Assembly: GCF_001573155.1 (NCBI RefSeq)
Contig: NZ_JRWG01000006.1
Coordinates: 62,001-126,000, forward strand
Source: Aequorivita aquimaris
GTDB lineage: Bacteria; Bacteroidota; Bacteroidia; Flavobacteriales; Flavobacteriaceae
DNA: 64,000 nt
Direction of reading: 5' to 3'
In this document: positions 27,300 through 35,251 of the stretch, piece by piece
Position numbering within the stretch: position 1 is the stretch's first letter
How the letters are laid out: every line of letters starts with the position of its first letter
The notes under the pieces: generated by a model
Told to the model about the DNA's origin: nothing
Database searches by the model: none
Seen by the model: only the letters and a program-made list of their open reading frames with translations
Program-made: the position numbers and the translations under genes

Positions 27300-29296
27300 G
27301 ATAAATTCAAGGTTATGGTTTGTCCCTTTTTTAAAGTTTCGCCAGACTTTATGGATTGGCTGGCAACGGTGCCATTGCCCACAACCTGCACTCGCAGCCC
27401 GAGATTTTCAAGTAAGGAAACGGCGTCCATTCCTGCCATTCCGGTTACATTCGGAATTGTTTTGGCGGGTTGTTGCAACTTGGCATAATATCTTTCAAAA
27501 TCCTTCTCAATAGTTGGGTCGGGCCGTTCTATGGCTTCAACTTTGTCGATATTTCGGGACTCGGTAAAAATTTTCTGGGCAATTCTTTTAAAAACAGGTC
27601 CCGAAACATCAGCACCGTAAAACCCTTTTTTCGTACTCGGTTTGTGGATAATCACGATACAGGAATACTTTGGGTTTTCCGCGGGAAAAAAGCCTGCGAA
27701 AGAAGAAATATACCGGCGATTGCTTTTCCAGTCTGGCATCCAATATTCGGTTTGTGCAGTCCCAGTTTTCCCCGCCATTGAAAAATCTGGGGAATAAAGC
27801 GATTTACCCGTACCACGTATTACCGTGTTCTTCATAATTTCCTTGATTTTCGCCAAGGTTTCATCAGAGCAGATTTTAGGGTTTATAACTTTGGTGTCGT
27901 AGGTCGTTACTTTTTCATTCCAAGCGCGGACTTCTTTTATAAAACGAGGTTTTACCATTACGCCATTATTGGCAATGGCATTGTAAAAATTTAAGGTTTG
28001 GAGTGGAGTGAGACGTAAGTTATACCCATAGGCCATAGAAGGTAGTGCATTCTTGCTCCACTTTTTATCCCCAGGCTGTGGAATCATTGGTACGCCTTCA
28101 CCCTTAATGGCAACGCCTGTTTTTTCGGTAAGATGCCAGCTTTTTAAACGATTGATGAATTTGTTGGGATTTTTGGAATAGTTATCATTTATAATTGTAG
28201 CCAACCCAATGTTTGAGGAAACTTCCAAAGCTTTCGCCGCAGATATTTTTCCGTAGCCGCCGCGGTGCGAATCGTAAATTTTTCTTCCGTAGAAAACCTT
28301 TACGCCGTTGCCTGTATCAACCACGGTACTGGTGTCTATTACCTTATCTTCCAAAGCGGCCATCATTGCCATTACCTTAAAGGTAGAGCCCGGCTCGTGC
28401 GATTCGCCGATGGCGTAGTTCAATTTTTCATAATAGGTTCCGTTGGAGGTGCGGCCCAAATTTGAGACGGCTTTTATTTCGCCCGTTGCTACTTCCATCA
28501 CAATTACGGTTCCGTGCTCGGCTTCATAATATTCCAATTGTTTTAGCAAGGCGTGGTGGGCAATGTCTTGAATATTTACATTTATGGTTGAAACGATATC
28601 ATAGCCATCCTGCGGCTCAATCTCATTGTCGTCGGAAATTGGCTTCCACTGGCCCTTGGCTATTTTTTGCTTTAGCCTATGGCCTTCCTTGCCCGTGAGC
28701 AAATCGTTGAATGCCCCTTCCAAACCAACGGCGTAGTATCCCGGACGGTCATAAGCCTCATCGCCCACGGTGCGTTGCGCTATCTTACCAATGGGATGCT
28801 CGCGGACGGTGCGCTGCTCCACAATTATTCCACCCTTGTAGGGGCCTTTGCGGAAAAGCGGCAGGTTTTTTACCTTTATATAATCTGAATAGCCCAGATT
28901 TTTTACGATAAGCAAATACCTGTTTTTATCGGCTCGCGCTTTTCTGAACATATTTTGATAATGCGACACGGGCTTCCCAAACATTTTGCTCAACCCTTCG
29001 GAAAGCGGCTTTAAATTTTCCTTGAAATCTTCCGAAGAAACCGTTACGGCGTCAAAGCGGATGTCATATTTTGGGACTGAAGTAGCCAAAAGACTACCAT
29101 CGTCGGCGTAAACATTTCCGCGGTTTGCAGGAATCACGAAGTTTTTCGTGGTGTTTTCCTTTGCCAATTCGCGATATTTTTCACCATCCACAAACTGGAT
29201 GTTCATCAACTTCACACTAATGGCAAGCGCAAAAAGAAACATGCATCCGGCAACGACGTATAGACGGTTTAATATGTTTTTTTCCTCAAAAGCCAT
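27296..29296 (-). CDS. ftsI: division-specific penicillin-binding protein (FtsI/PBP3) with PASTA domain
   Basis: Bitopic DD-transpeptidase of 666 aa. An N-terminal transmembrane segment (about 12-30) precedes the dimerisation domain. The catalytic motifs are STFK at 304-307, SSN at 360-362 and KTGT at 510-513. A C-terminal PASTA repeat begins near residue 605 (TIPNVTGMAGMDAVSLLENLG) and ends in KKGQTITLNLS. The class B layout and the place between ftsL and murE identify the septal enzyme that works with FtsW. Confidence 0.97.
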   Translation of the reverse strand: MAFEEKNILNRLYVVAGCMFLFALAISVKLMNIQFVDGEKYRELAKENTTKNFVIPANRGNVYADDGSLLATSVPKYDIRFDAVTVSSEDFKENLKPLSEGLSKMFGKPVSHYQNMFRKARADKNRYLLIVKNLGYSDYIKVKNLPLFRKGPYKGGIIVEQRTVREHPIGKIAQRTVGDEAYDRPGYYAVGLEGAFNDLLTGKEGHRLKQKIAKGQWKPISDDNEIEPQDGYDIVSTINVNIQDIAHHALLKQLEYYEAEHGTVIVMEVATGEIKAVSNLGRTSNGTYYEKLNYAIGESHEPGSTFKVMAMMAALEDKVIDTSTVVDTGNGVKVFYGRKIYDSHRGGYGKISAAKALEVSSNIGLATIINDNYSKNPNKFINRLKSWHLTEKTGVAIKGEGVPMIPQPGDKKWSKNALPSMAYGYNLRLTPLQTLNFYNAIANNGVMVKPRFIKEVRAWNEKVTTYDTKVINPKICSDETLAKIKEIMKNTVIRGTGKSLYSPDFSMAGKTGTAQTEYWMPDWKSNRRYISSFAGFFPAENPKYSCIVIIHKPSTKKGFYGADVSGPVFKRIAQKIFTESRNIDKVEAIERPDPTIEKDFERYYAKLQQPAKTIPNVTGMAGMDAVSLLENLGLRVQVVGNGTVASQSIKSGETLKKGQTITLNLS

Positions 29297-29301
29297 TTTT
29301 T

Positions 29302-29347
29302 CAGTATTCAGTAGTCAGTGTTCGGTACGCAGTATTCAGCGCTCAGT
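29302..29347. repeat. degenerate CAGTATTCAG-word repeat
   Basis: CAGTATTCAGTAGTCAGTGTT and CAGTATTCAGCGCTCAG occur between ftsI and ftsL. The same word reappears at 40543-40596. Confidence 0.55.
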
Positions 29348-29432
29348 TTTTTGGTTTTACACCCGATGCCTATATGGAAGGATGACGGCTTCCCTTAGGG
29401 ACGGGGTATTGTTATTCTTTCTTCTTTATTCT

Positions 29433-29759
29433 TTAATCTTTTTTCTCCTCCTTTGTAATCCTAATTCTCTTCGGGGGCGTTGTGGATGGTTGCAACCCAT
29501 GACTTTCCATTGCGGCAATAATTTTGCTCTCCATCCGTGCCTGCATCAACAACATTCGCACGTCAACATATTCGCTTTTCAGTTCTTTTACCTGTGCATT
29601 CAATTTTGAAATTTTATGGACTTTTTTGTCTGCGCTGTGCGAACTGCCAATCATAATCAAAGCCAATACGGAGAGGAAAATGATAAAGCGCCAGTTTTTC
29701 AGCGCGTCGTCGCTCACCAAAAATTTTCCTTTTATTATGTTGTAAAAACCTTCTTTCAA
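29433..29759 (-). CDS. ftsL: FtsL-like division protein
   Basis: 108-aa bitopic protein. The cytoplasmic part is about 22 residues and a transmembrane segment (FIIFLSVLALIMIGSS) is followed by a short coiled coil (KKVHKISKLNAQVKELKSEYVDVRMLLMQ). It ends in a Lys/Arg/Pro-rich tail. FtsL proteins share little sequence, so the call rests on size, topology, the leucine-zipper-like periplasmic helix and the position between rsmH and ftsI. Confidence 0.85.
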   Translation of the reverse strand: MKEGFYNIIKGKFLVSDDALKNWRFIIFLSVLALIMIGSSHSADKKVHKISKLNAQVKELKSEYVDVRMLLMQARMESKIIAAMESHGLQPSTTPPKRIRITKEEKKD

Positions 29760-29762
29760 AAT

Positions 29763-29826
29763 TTGTTAATTCGTTAATTCGGGATTCGTTGATTCGTTAA
29801 TTTAGCGCGCTATGAATCGCGCGCCT
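29763..29826. repeat. TTAATTCG-word repeat with palindromic end before rsmH stop
   Basis: TTAATTCG words (TTAATTCG, TTAATTCGGGATTCG, GATTCGTTAATT) run into the palindrome GCGCGC-tatgaatc-GCGCGC. It fills the rsmH-ftsL gap. Confidence 0.55.
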
Positions 29827-29829
29827 ACG

Positions 29830-30726
29830 TTATATTTTTTCCGCTATGCGAAGCTTGGCGCTTCGGGCACGGTTGTTTTGTTTTATTTCTTCTTTGGAAG
29901 GGATTATAAACTTCCCCACCGCCTTAAATGGAACTTCAAAATGCCCAAAAGCATCCTTCTCCGGTTCCCCCTCAAACAATCCGTTGCGGATATATCTTTT
30001 CACCAACCTATCTTCCAAAGAGTGATAGCTTATTAAACTAAGGCGCCCACCCGGTTTTAAAACTTCGTTCGTTTGAAGCAAAAACTCTTTCAACGCCTCC
30101 AGTTCCTGATTCACCTCGATGCGAATGGCCTGATAAATCTGGGCCAAAATCTTGTTTTCTTTATGCGCTGGCAGAAACCTGCTGAGCACTTTTTTTAATT
30201 GTTCGCTCGTTTTTATCTTTTCGGTCTGGCGCGCTTCCACAATTACGCGGGCCATTCCTGCAGCGCTTCGCAATTCACCGTAATTTGAAAGCACATTTCG
30301 CAATTGGGCCTCTTCATATTTGTTGACCACCGTATATGCCGAAAAATTTGTATCGCGATTCATACGCATATCCAAATCGGCTTCAAAACGGGTTGAAAAA
30401 CCTCTCTCGGCCACATCAAACTGATGCGATGAAACCCCAAAATCGCCCAAAATGCCATCAACGGTCCTAAAACCGTGGAATCTCAAAAATCGCTTCAGAA
30501 ACCGAAAATTTTGGTTTATAAGCAAAAAACGCGTATCGTCGATAGCGTTTTGCAAAGCGTCCTTGTCCTGGTCGAAGGCGATGAGTTTTCCAGTGGGACC
30601 CAAACGCTTCAGGATTTCGCGGGAGTGGCCGCCACCGCCGAAAGTGACATCAACATAAACCCCATCTGGCTTTATGTTAAGCCCTTCAACAGTTTCTTTC
30701 AGCAAAACCGGATTATGATATTCCAT
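29830..30726 (-). CDS. rsmH: 16S rRNA (cytosine-1402-N4)-methyltransferase RsmH
   Basis: SAM-dependent methyltransferase acting on C1402 in the ribosomal decoding centre. Of 298 residues, MEYHNPVLLKETVEGL opens, the SAM motif is VDVTFGGGGHSREIL, and later come GILGDFGVSSHQFD, RGFSTRFEADLDMRMN and LKPGGRLSLISYHSLEDRLVK. I chose the ATG at 30726 because family members begin with this Met-Glu-Tyr-His. Two earlier in-frame Mets add only three residues. It overlaps the 3' end of mraZ by 14 bp. Confidence 0.97.
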   Translation of the reverse strand: MEYHNPVLLKETVEGLNIKPDGVYVDVTFGGGGHSREILKRLGPTGKLIAFDQDKDALQNAIDDTRFLLINQNFRFLKRFLRFHGFRTVDGILGDFGVSSHQFDVAERGFSTRFEADLDMRMNRDTNFSAYTVVNKYEEAQLRNVLSNYGELRSAAGMARVIVEARQTEKIKTSEQLKKVLSRFLPAHKENKILAQIYQAIRIEVNQELEALKEFLLQTNEVLKPGGRLSLISYHSLEDRLVKRYIRNGLFEGEPEKDAFGHFEVPFKAVGKFIIPSKEEIKQNNRARSAKLRIAEKI

Positions 30727-31186
30727 CACCATCATTGCTTTTGTTTCCCATTACTTCTTCGGCCAAATCGGCAAAATCGCTTGCGGCATCGTCAATAGCC
30801 TGTTCGTATTTATCCTTATCCCAAACCTCCACAATGTTTATCGCGGAAGAGAACACAATTTCCTTGTTGATGCCGGCAAAAGAGAGCAAGTCCTTTGGAA
30901 TGAGCAATCGGCCCGTAGCATCAAGCTCCACAGTCTTTACGCCAGCCGTAAACCTTCTTATGAAATCGTTATTTTTTCTGTTGAATCGGTTCAGCTCGCC
31001 CATTTTCAGCATGAGGGCGTCCCATTCCTTCATCGGGTAAATTTCCAGGCAGGGCTGGAAGACCGCGCGCTTGATAACGAAGCCCTCGGGAGCCACGGTC
31101 GCCAACTGCTTTTTCAGCGGCGCAGGTACCATGACCCGTCCCTTTACGTCTGCTTTACATTCGTATGTGCCTATTAGATTGAGCAT
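30713..31186 (-). CDS. mraZ: MraZ, DNA-binding regulator of the division cluster
   Basis: 157-aa member of the MraZ/AbrB-fold family and first gene of the cluster. It contains two swapped-hairpin halves. The first is LIGTYECKADVKGRVMVPAPLKKQL, with the motif Asp-x-Lys-Gly-Arg. The second is VELDATGRLLIPKDLLSFAGI, with Asp-Ala-Thr-Gly-Arg. I start at ATG 31186 (MLNLIGTYE). The longer frame to 31282 would translate the promoter and the repeat boxes. In other bacteria MraZ binds its own promoter, and matching boxes are visible directly upstream. Confidence 0.96.
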   Translation of the reverse strand: MLNLIGTYECKADVKGRVMVPAPLKKQLATVAPEGFVIKRAVFQPCLEIYPMKEWDALMLKMGELNRFNRKNNDFIRRFTAGVKTVELDATGRLLIPKDLLSFAGINKEIVFSSAINIVEVWDKDKYEQAIDDAASDFADLAEEVMGNKSNDGDGIS

Positions 31187-31218
31187 TGTGGAAATTCCCG
31201 ATTTGTAATTTATAGTTT

Positions 31219-31226
31219 CAAATATA
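31219..31226 (-). promoter_or_regulatory. -7 box of the mraZ (division cluster) promoter
   Basis: TATATTTG on the minus strand, 32 bp before the mraZ ATG. The expected -33 region falls on the MraZ boxes, and no TTG is seen there. Confidence 0.7.
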
Positions 31227-31234
31227 TATAACTT

Positions 31235-31285
31235 TTCCCACTTTTTACCACATTCTACCACATTGTTGATAAGTTTTACCACATT
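31235..31285 (-). promoter_or_regulatory. MraZ-box operator array
   Basis: On the minus strand four direct repeats are read: AATGTGGTAAAA, then AATGTGGTAG, AATGTGGTAA and AAAGTGGGAA. The CCAC cores on the plus strand start at 31238, 31248, 31258 and 31279. Three are exactly 10 bp apart and the outer one is 21 bp away, two helical turns. This is the known MraZ operator layout (GTGG cores at a 10-bp period), overlapping the promoter and fitting autoregulation. Confidence 0.88.
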
Positions 31286-31357
31286 GTAGATAACCTAAAA
31301 TGGAACTGGCAATGAACAAAGCCTAACATTAAATAGACCGTATGAAATATTTTTGTT

Positions 31358-31365
31358 TACTTTTG
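31358..31365 (+). promoter_or_regulatory. -7 box of the alpha/beta hydrolase gene
   Basis: TACTTTTG, 26 bp before the ATG at 31392. No TTG was found at -33 spacing. Confidence 0.5.
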
Positions 31366-31391
31366 TCTTTCTAAATTGCACCAACCACAGC

Positions 31392-32156
31392 ATGTCCGAA
31401 AACTTAAAGAAAGAAGGGAAATTTTCATATTTAGAAATAGGTGAAGGCACGCCAATAATCATTCTTCACGGACTAATGGGCGGGTTAAGCAATTTTGACG
31501 GAGTTGCAGATTTCTTTCCGCCAAAGGGATATAAAATCCTTATACCCGAATTGCCCATTTACAAAATGACCCTCTTGCGTACCAACGTGAAAAATTTCGC
31601 GAAATACGTGGGGCAGTTTATAGACCATTTGGGTTATGATGAAGTGATTCTTTTGGGAAATTCGCTGGGTGGGCACATTGGCCTACTCTGCACAAAAATG
31701 TATCCCGAAAAAGTAAAAGCTTTGGTAATCACCGGAAGTTCTGGACTTTACGAGAGTGCCATGGGCGAAAGCTACCCAAAACGCGGCGATTACGATTACA
31801 TAAAGAAAAAAGCCGAAAACGTTTTTTACGACCCTGCTGTGGCTACCAAAGAAATTGTGGACGATGTTTATGAAACCGTAAACGACCGAAACAAATTGAT
31901 ACGGACACTGGCCATTGCAAAAAGTGCCATCAGGCACAATATGGCCAAGGATTTGCCCAAAATGTACACCCCAACTTGTATTATCTGGGGGAAAAATGAT
32001 AACGTAACCCCTCCGGAAGTTGCCGTTGAGTTTGATGAACTCCTACCAGATTCTGAATTATTTTGGATTGATAAATGTGGCCACGCCGCAATGATGGAGC
32101 ATCCCGATGAGTTTAATGAACTTCTTTACGCTTGGTTGCAGAAACGAGGGTTTTAG
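31392..32156 (+). CDS. alpha/beta-hydrolase fold protein
   Basis: 254-aa cytosolic hydrolase. The oxyanion-side motif is HGLMGGLSNFDG. The nucleophile elbow is GNSLGGH (Ser in Gly-Asn-Ser-Leu-Gly), the acid is likely in IIWGKNDNVTPP, and the catalytic His is in DKCGHAAMMEHPDEF. The substrate is not deducible. Start MSENLKKEG was chosen because the upstream extension (MFTFVFLNC) overlaps the -7 box. It is divergent from mraZ, and tandem repeats follow its stop. Confidence 0.88.
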   Translation: MSENLKKEGKFSYLEIGEGTPIIILHGLMGGLSNFDGVADFFPPKGYKILIPELPIYKMTLLRTNVKNFAKYVGQFIDHLGYDEVILLGNSLGGHIGLLCTKMYPEKVKALVITGSSGLYESAMGESYPKRGDYDYIKKKAENVFYDPAVATKEIVDDVYETVNDRNKLIRTLAIAKSAIRHNMAKDLPKMYTPTCIIWGKNDNVTPPEVAVEFDELLPDSELFWIDKCGHAAMMEHPDEFNELLYAWLQKRGF

Positions 32157-32158
32157 TA

Positions 32159-32198
32159 GTTTCAGGTTTCAGGTTTCAAGTTTCAAGTTTCAAGTTTC
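32159..32198. repeat. 7-bp tandem repeat (GTTTCAG/GTTTCAA)
   Basis: Two GTTTCAG units, three GTTTCAA units and a partial copy start 3 bp after the hydrolase stop. Confidence 0.9.
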
Positions 32199-32220
32199 TA
32201 AAAAAACGTATTCTCCCTCA

Positions 32221-32262
32221 TAACCCTTAACCCTTAACCCTTAACCCTTAACTCCTAACCCT
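32221..32262. repeat. 7-bp tandem repeat (TAACCCT)
   Basis: Six TAACCCT units, one of them TAACTCC, end 6 bp before the engB ATG. It resembles telomeric sequence only by chance. It is the second 7-bp array in the same gap. Confidence 0.9.
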
Positions 32263-32268
32263 AAAGCA

Positions 32269-32874
32269 ATGCACATAAAATCGGCAGAATTTGTAATGAG
32301 CAACAGCGATGTTGCCAAATGCCCAAAGGACCGTTTGCCGGAATACGCGTTTATTGGGCGCAGTAACGTTGGGAAATCTTCGCTTATCAATATGTTGATG
32401 CAGCGCAAGAGTTTGGCAAAGACTTCAGGAAGGCCGGGAAAGACTCAGCTTATAAACCATTTTCTCGTAAATAAGAATTGGTATTTGGTGGATTTACCGG
32501 GCTATGGGTATGCACGTGTTTCAAAAAGCAGTAAAAAGACATTTCAGAAATTCATTACCAATTATTTTGAAAAGCGGGAGCAAATGATACTCGCCTTTGT
32601 ATTGGTAGATTGCCGCCACGAACCGCAACCCATCGATCTTGAATTTATGCAGTGGATGGGCGAAAGTGGAATCCCCTTCAACATCATTTTTACAAAAGCA
32701 GATAAGCTGAAGCCAAAAGCCTTGGAAAGAAATATTGCTGCTTACACCGAAAAAATGCTCGAAACCTGGGAAGAAATGCCGCCGTATTTTGTTACCTCAG
32801 CCAGTGATTCCACGGGAAGGGATGAAGTATTGAATTATATTGACGAATTAAATAAAAACCTAACCGGCCTTTGA
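32269..32874 (+). CDS. engB: ribosome biogenesis GTPase EngB/YsxC
   Basis: 201-aa TRAFAC GTPase needed for large-subunit assembly. G1 is [12 protein letters not shown], switch I/G2 follows with [16 protein letters not shown]3 is DLPGYGYA, G4 is TKADK and G5 is SASD. Length and motif spacing are normal for EngB. Its last codons take part in an inverted repeat with the following bases. Confidence 0.97.
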   Translation: MHIKSAEFVMSNSDVAKCPKDRLPEYAFIGRSNVGKSSLINMLMQRKSLAKTSGRPGKTQLINHFLVNKNWYLVDLPGYGYARVSKSSKKTFQKFITNYFEKREQMILAFVLVDCRHEPQPIDLEFMQWMGESGIPFNIIFTKADKLKPKALERNIAAYTEKMLETWEEMPPYFVTSASDSTGRDEVLNYIDELNKNLTGL

Positions 32875-32888
32875 GACCTGTTAGGTTT
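32856..32888. terminator. inverted repeat between engB and gldC
   Basis: AAACCTAAC (within the last engB codons) pairs with GTTAGGTTT after the stop, across an imperfect middle. It lies between convergent genes but has only a weak T-run, so termination is uncertain. Confidence 0.45.
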
Positions 32889-32896
32889 AATCAGCC

Positions 32897-33235
32897 TTAT
32901 CCCCGCTTCAGTTCTAGCTTTTCAGCAAAATAATCACAAAAATCGCGCATCGTGGCGCTCATCTTTTCGTCATTGGTGGCACGCTGAAACGTATCGGCCA
33001 TCGCACTTAAGGTTTGGTGGAAGAAAATTTTCATCTCGTCCACGGGCATTTCCTTTGTCCAAAGGTCTATCCGGAGCGACTCCTGGCTTTTGCTGTCCCA
33101 AACCGATAGCATCACCGCTTTGGTTTCCTCGTTTGACACGCCGCCGTCCTCGGCTGTCCAATGAATATTTTCAGGTATTTTATTTTCGTCAAGACCCACT
33201 TTTAGCCTTATTTCTGAAGTATGTTTAATTGCCAT
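32897..33235 (-). CDS. gldC: gliding motility protein GldC
   Basis: 112-aa cytosolic protein. It starts AIKHTSEIRLKVGLDENKIPE and contains WTAEDGG, KAVMLSVWD and RIDLWTKEMPVDEMK, which match GldC of gliding flavobacteria. GldC supports gliding, but its biochemical role is unknown. It shares its first base with the last base of gldB (TAATG), so the pair is co-translated. Confidence 0.92.
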   Translation of the reverse strand: MAIKHTSEIRLKVGLDENKIPENIHWTAEDGGVSNEETKAVMLSVWDSKSQESLRIDLWTKEMPVDEMKIFFHQTLSAMADTFQRATNDEKMSATMRDFCDYFAEKLELKRG

Positions 33236-34191
33236 TATTTCTTTGGTTTGTATTTTGAATTTGTAAATATTTCTTCAGCATCTGTTATCATCAGCCGCTG
33301 TACATCAGTATCGTTTTTTTCCATATAGGCACGGACAATTTTCCAGCCCAAATAGCGCCCCAACATTCCGGGAGATTCGTTGTCTATTTCCAAGTAAAAT
33401 TTTGAAAAAGGCGCGGGATTTATAAACCGTGCGCCCAGTTTCGGGTCGGTGCTGTAGAGCAATTCCTTCTCAATAAAATAGCGCCACATATATTCCTCGT
33501 TTTCTTCCGCCCATTGAAATTCTTCTTCGGTATAGCCTATTTTTTCAGCATCTGAAGCATTTGGAAGCCAAAGATCTTTAAGATAAAGTTGCTTGCCAAA
33601 ATATACAATCTGCCCCAAAAAAGTAGCTTTGCTGGGCGGTTTTATATACTGCCTTGCATAGGTTTCCGAGACATCGGGAGCAATCTGTGATGGTTTCATT
33701 TCCTTCGAAATATATTTATCTATGCCTTCGTAAAAAGGGTGATTGGCCCCCAAATAATTGTCCAGGCCTATCACCAGCATACTGTCCGCAAGGATTACCT
33801 TGTTACGATAATCCACGTCTGAGGTGGTGGTTACAACCAATGGGGTGCTGAATTTCGGAAAATAATATTTTATGTGTTGAAACAACGGGACGAGTTCATC
33901 TTGCAATATTTCGTCATTCGGAAATGTTTTTGCTACTTCTGCTTCAAGCTGGTTTTGGAGCGTATCCGTTAATTTTTCAATCCAAATACTGTCATTGTAT
34001 TGCTTTGGAAAAAATGCCGGGAATTCAGCTTTCAACATTGGAAGTTCGTCAATGGTTGCTGCTGCAAATTCTTTGTCAAAACGGATAATTTCAACATTAA
34101 TAGGAATTTTTTCAATTTCACCTTCAACTTCACTTTTACTATTGCACGAAAAAAGGAAAGCACCCAAAAGGGCCAATACGAAATACTTCAT
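33235..34191 (-). CDS. gldB: gliding motility lipoprotein GldB
   Basis: 318-aa lipoprotein needed for gliding and type IX secretion. The signal MKYFVLALLGAFLFSC has the lipobox Cys16. The body follows the GldB pattern: EIIRFDKEF, FPAFFPKQYNDSIW, the SDVDYRNKVILADSMLVIGLD block and HPFYEGIDKYI. I start at ATG 34191, because the longest frame adds 11 residues before the signal peptide. A TACCTTTG -7 box lies upstream, and gldC follows directly. Confidence 0.93.
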   Translation of the reverse strand: MKYFVLALLGAFLFSCNSKSEVEGEIEKIPINVEIIRFDKEFAAATIDELPMLKAEFPAFFPKQYNDSIWIEKLTDTLQNQLEAEVAKTFPNDEILQDELVPLFQHIKYYFPKFSTPLVVTTTSDVDYRNKVILADSMLVIGLDNYLGANHPFYEGIDKYISKEMKPSQIAPDVSETYARQYIKPPSKATFLGQIVYFGKQLYLKDLWLPNASDAEKIGYTEEEFQWAEENEEYMWRYFIEKELLYSTDPKLGARFINPAPFSKFYLEIDNESPGMLGRYLGWKIVRAYMEKNDTDVQRLMITDAEEIFTNSKYKPKK

Positions 34192-34262
34192 AGCAGAAAA
34201 AATGTTACAGTTGGTTAACGCCATTCCTTTTTATTAATTTTATCTTTAGCAAATTTTGCCTG

Positions 34263-34270
34263 CAAAGGTA
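34263..34270 (-). promoter_or_regulatory. -7 box of gldBC
   Basis: TACCTTTG on the minus strand, 71 bp before the gldB ATG, in the divergent gldB-nadE gap. Confidence 0.55.
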
Positions 34271-34298
34271 TTATTATAAAAGATTAAAAACACAGAAA

Positions 34299-35087
34299 AT
34301 GCACACTGAAAAAGTTATAGATTACATTGTAGATTGGTTAAAAACATACGCTGTAAATGCGAGAATGGAAGGTTTTGTAGTAGGAATTAGCGGCGGAATA
34401 GATTCTGCGGTAACCTCTGCCCTGTGCGCAAAAACCGGAATACGGACCCTTTGTGTGGAAATGCCCATTCACCAAGCACCCAATCAGGTAAGTCGGGGGC
34501 GTGAACATATACAGTTTTTAAAAGAAAAATTTGCAAATGTTAGCAATACCGAAGTGAACTTGACCTCTGTTTTTGAATTGTTTAAAAGCGAGGTGCCACA
34601 AACAACCGATGATAGCTTTCTCGATCTTTCACTTGCAAATACGCGAGCGCGCCTTCGGATGACTACACTTTATTATTTTGCTGGCCTGCATCGTTATTTA
34701 GTTGCAGGAACGGGCAATAAGGTTGAGGATTTTGGAGTAGGTTTTTATACAAAATACGGTGATGGCGGAGTAGACTTAAGCCCCATTGCAGATTTGATGA
34801 AAAGTGAAGTTTACAAACTTGGTGAAGCCCTTGGCATTCCAGAATCAATTATGAAAGCCGCTCCCACAGACGGATTATTTGGCGATAGCCGATCTGACGA
34901 AGACCAATTGGGCGCAAGTTATGACGAACTGGAATGGGCAATGAAAATGATGGAAGAAGGAAAAAACAGCTCAGATTTTTCAGGAAGGGAAAAAGTGGTT
35001 TTTGATATTTACAAAAAATTGAACAGGGCCAACCAGCATAAAATGCTCCCAATCCCTATTTGCGAAATCCCCAAAGAATTGAGATAA
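34299..35087 (+). CDS. nadE: NAD(+) synthase, ammonia-dependent type
   Basis: Adenylating synthase converting nicotinate adenine dinucleotide to NAD. Of 262 residues, the ATP-binding P-loop is GISGGIDSAVTSALCAK (near 30-46). GTGNKVEDFGVGFYTKYGDGGVD carries the substrate residues, and later come IADLMKSEVYKLGEALGIPE and TDGLFGDSRSDEDQLG. There is no glutaminase domain, so free ammonia or a partner would supply nitrogen. It is divergent from gldB. Confidence 0.96.
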   Translation: MHTEKVIDYIVDWLKTYAVNARMEGFVVGISGGIDSAVTSALCAKTGIRTLCVEMPIHQAPNQVSRGREHIQFLKEKFANVSNTEVNLTSVFELFKSEVPQTTDDSFLDLSLANTRARLRMTTLYYFAGLHRYLVAGTGNKVEDFGVGFYTKYGDGGVDLSPIADLMKSEVYKLGEALGIPESIMKAAPTDGLFGDSRSDEDQLGASYDELEWAMKMMEEGKNSSDFSGREKVVFDIYKKLNRANQHKMLPIPICEIPKELR

Positions 35088-35251
35088 TACTGTTATTTAT
35101 CGAATAATTTAACCATTAAACGAAAGGTTTACTTTTCTTCCCTTGTATATTTTATATATCCAAAATGTAGTATTAATATTACGTGTCTAAAACTCATTTG
35201 CTCCCCAAATCTGAAGGTTTTATTCATTCTTGAATTTATAAAAACACTAAG

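Noticed and set aside
31187-31282. N-terminal extension of MraZ
   Set aside because: It would translate the promoter and the operator repeats. Family members begin at MLNLIGTYE.
32159-32262. CRISPR array or telomere-like sequence
   Set aside because: The units are 7 bp with no spacers, and no cas genes are nearby. The TAACCCT similarity to telomeres is coincidental.
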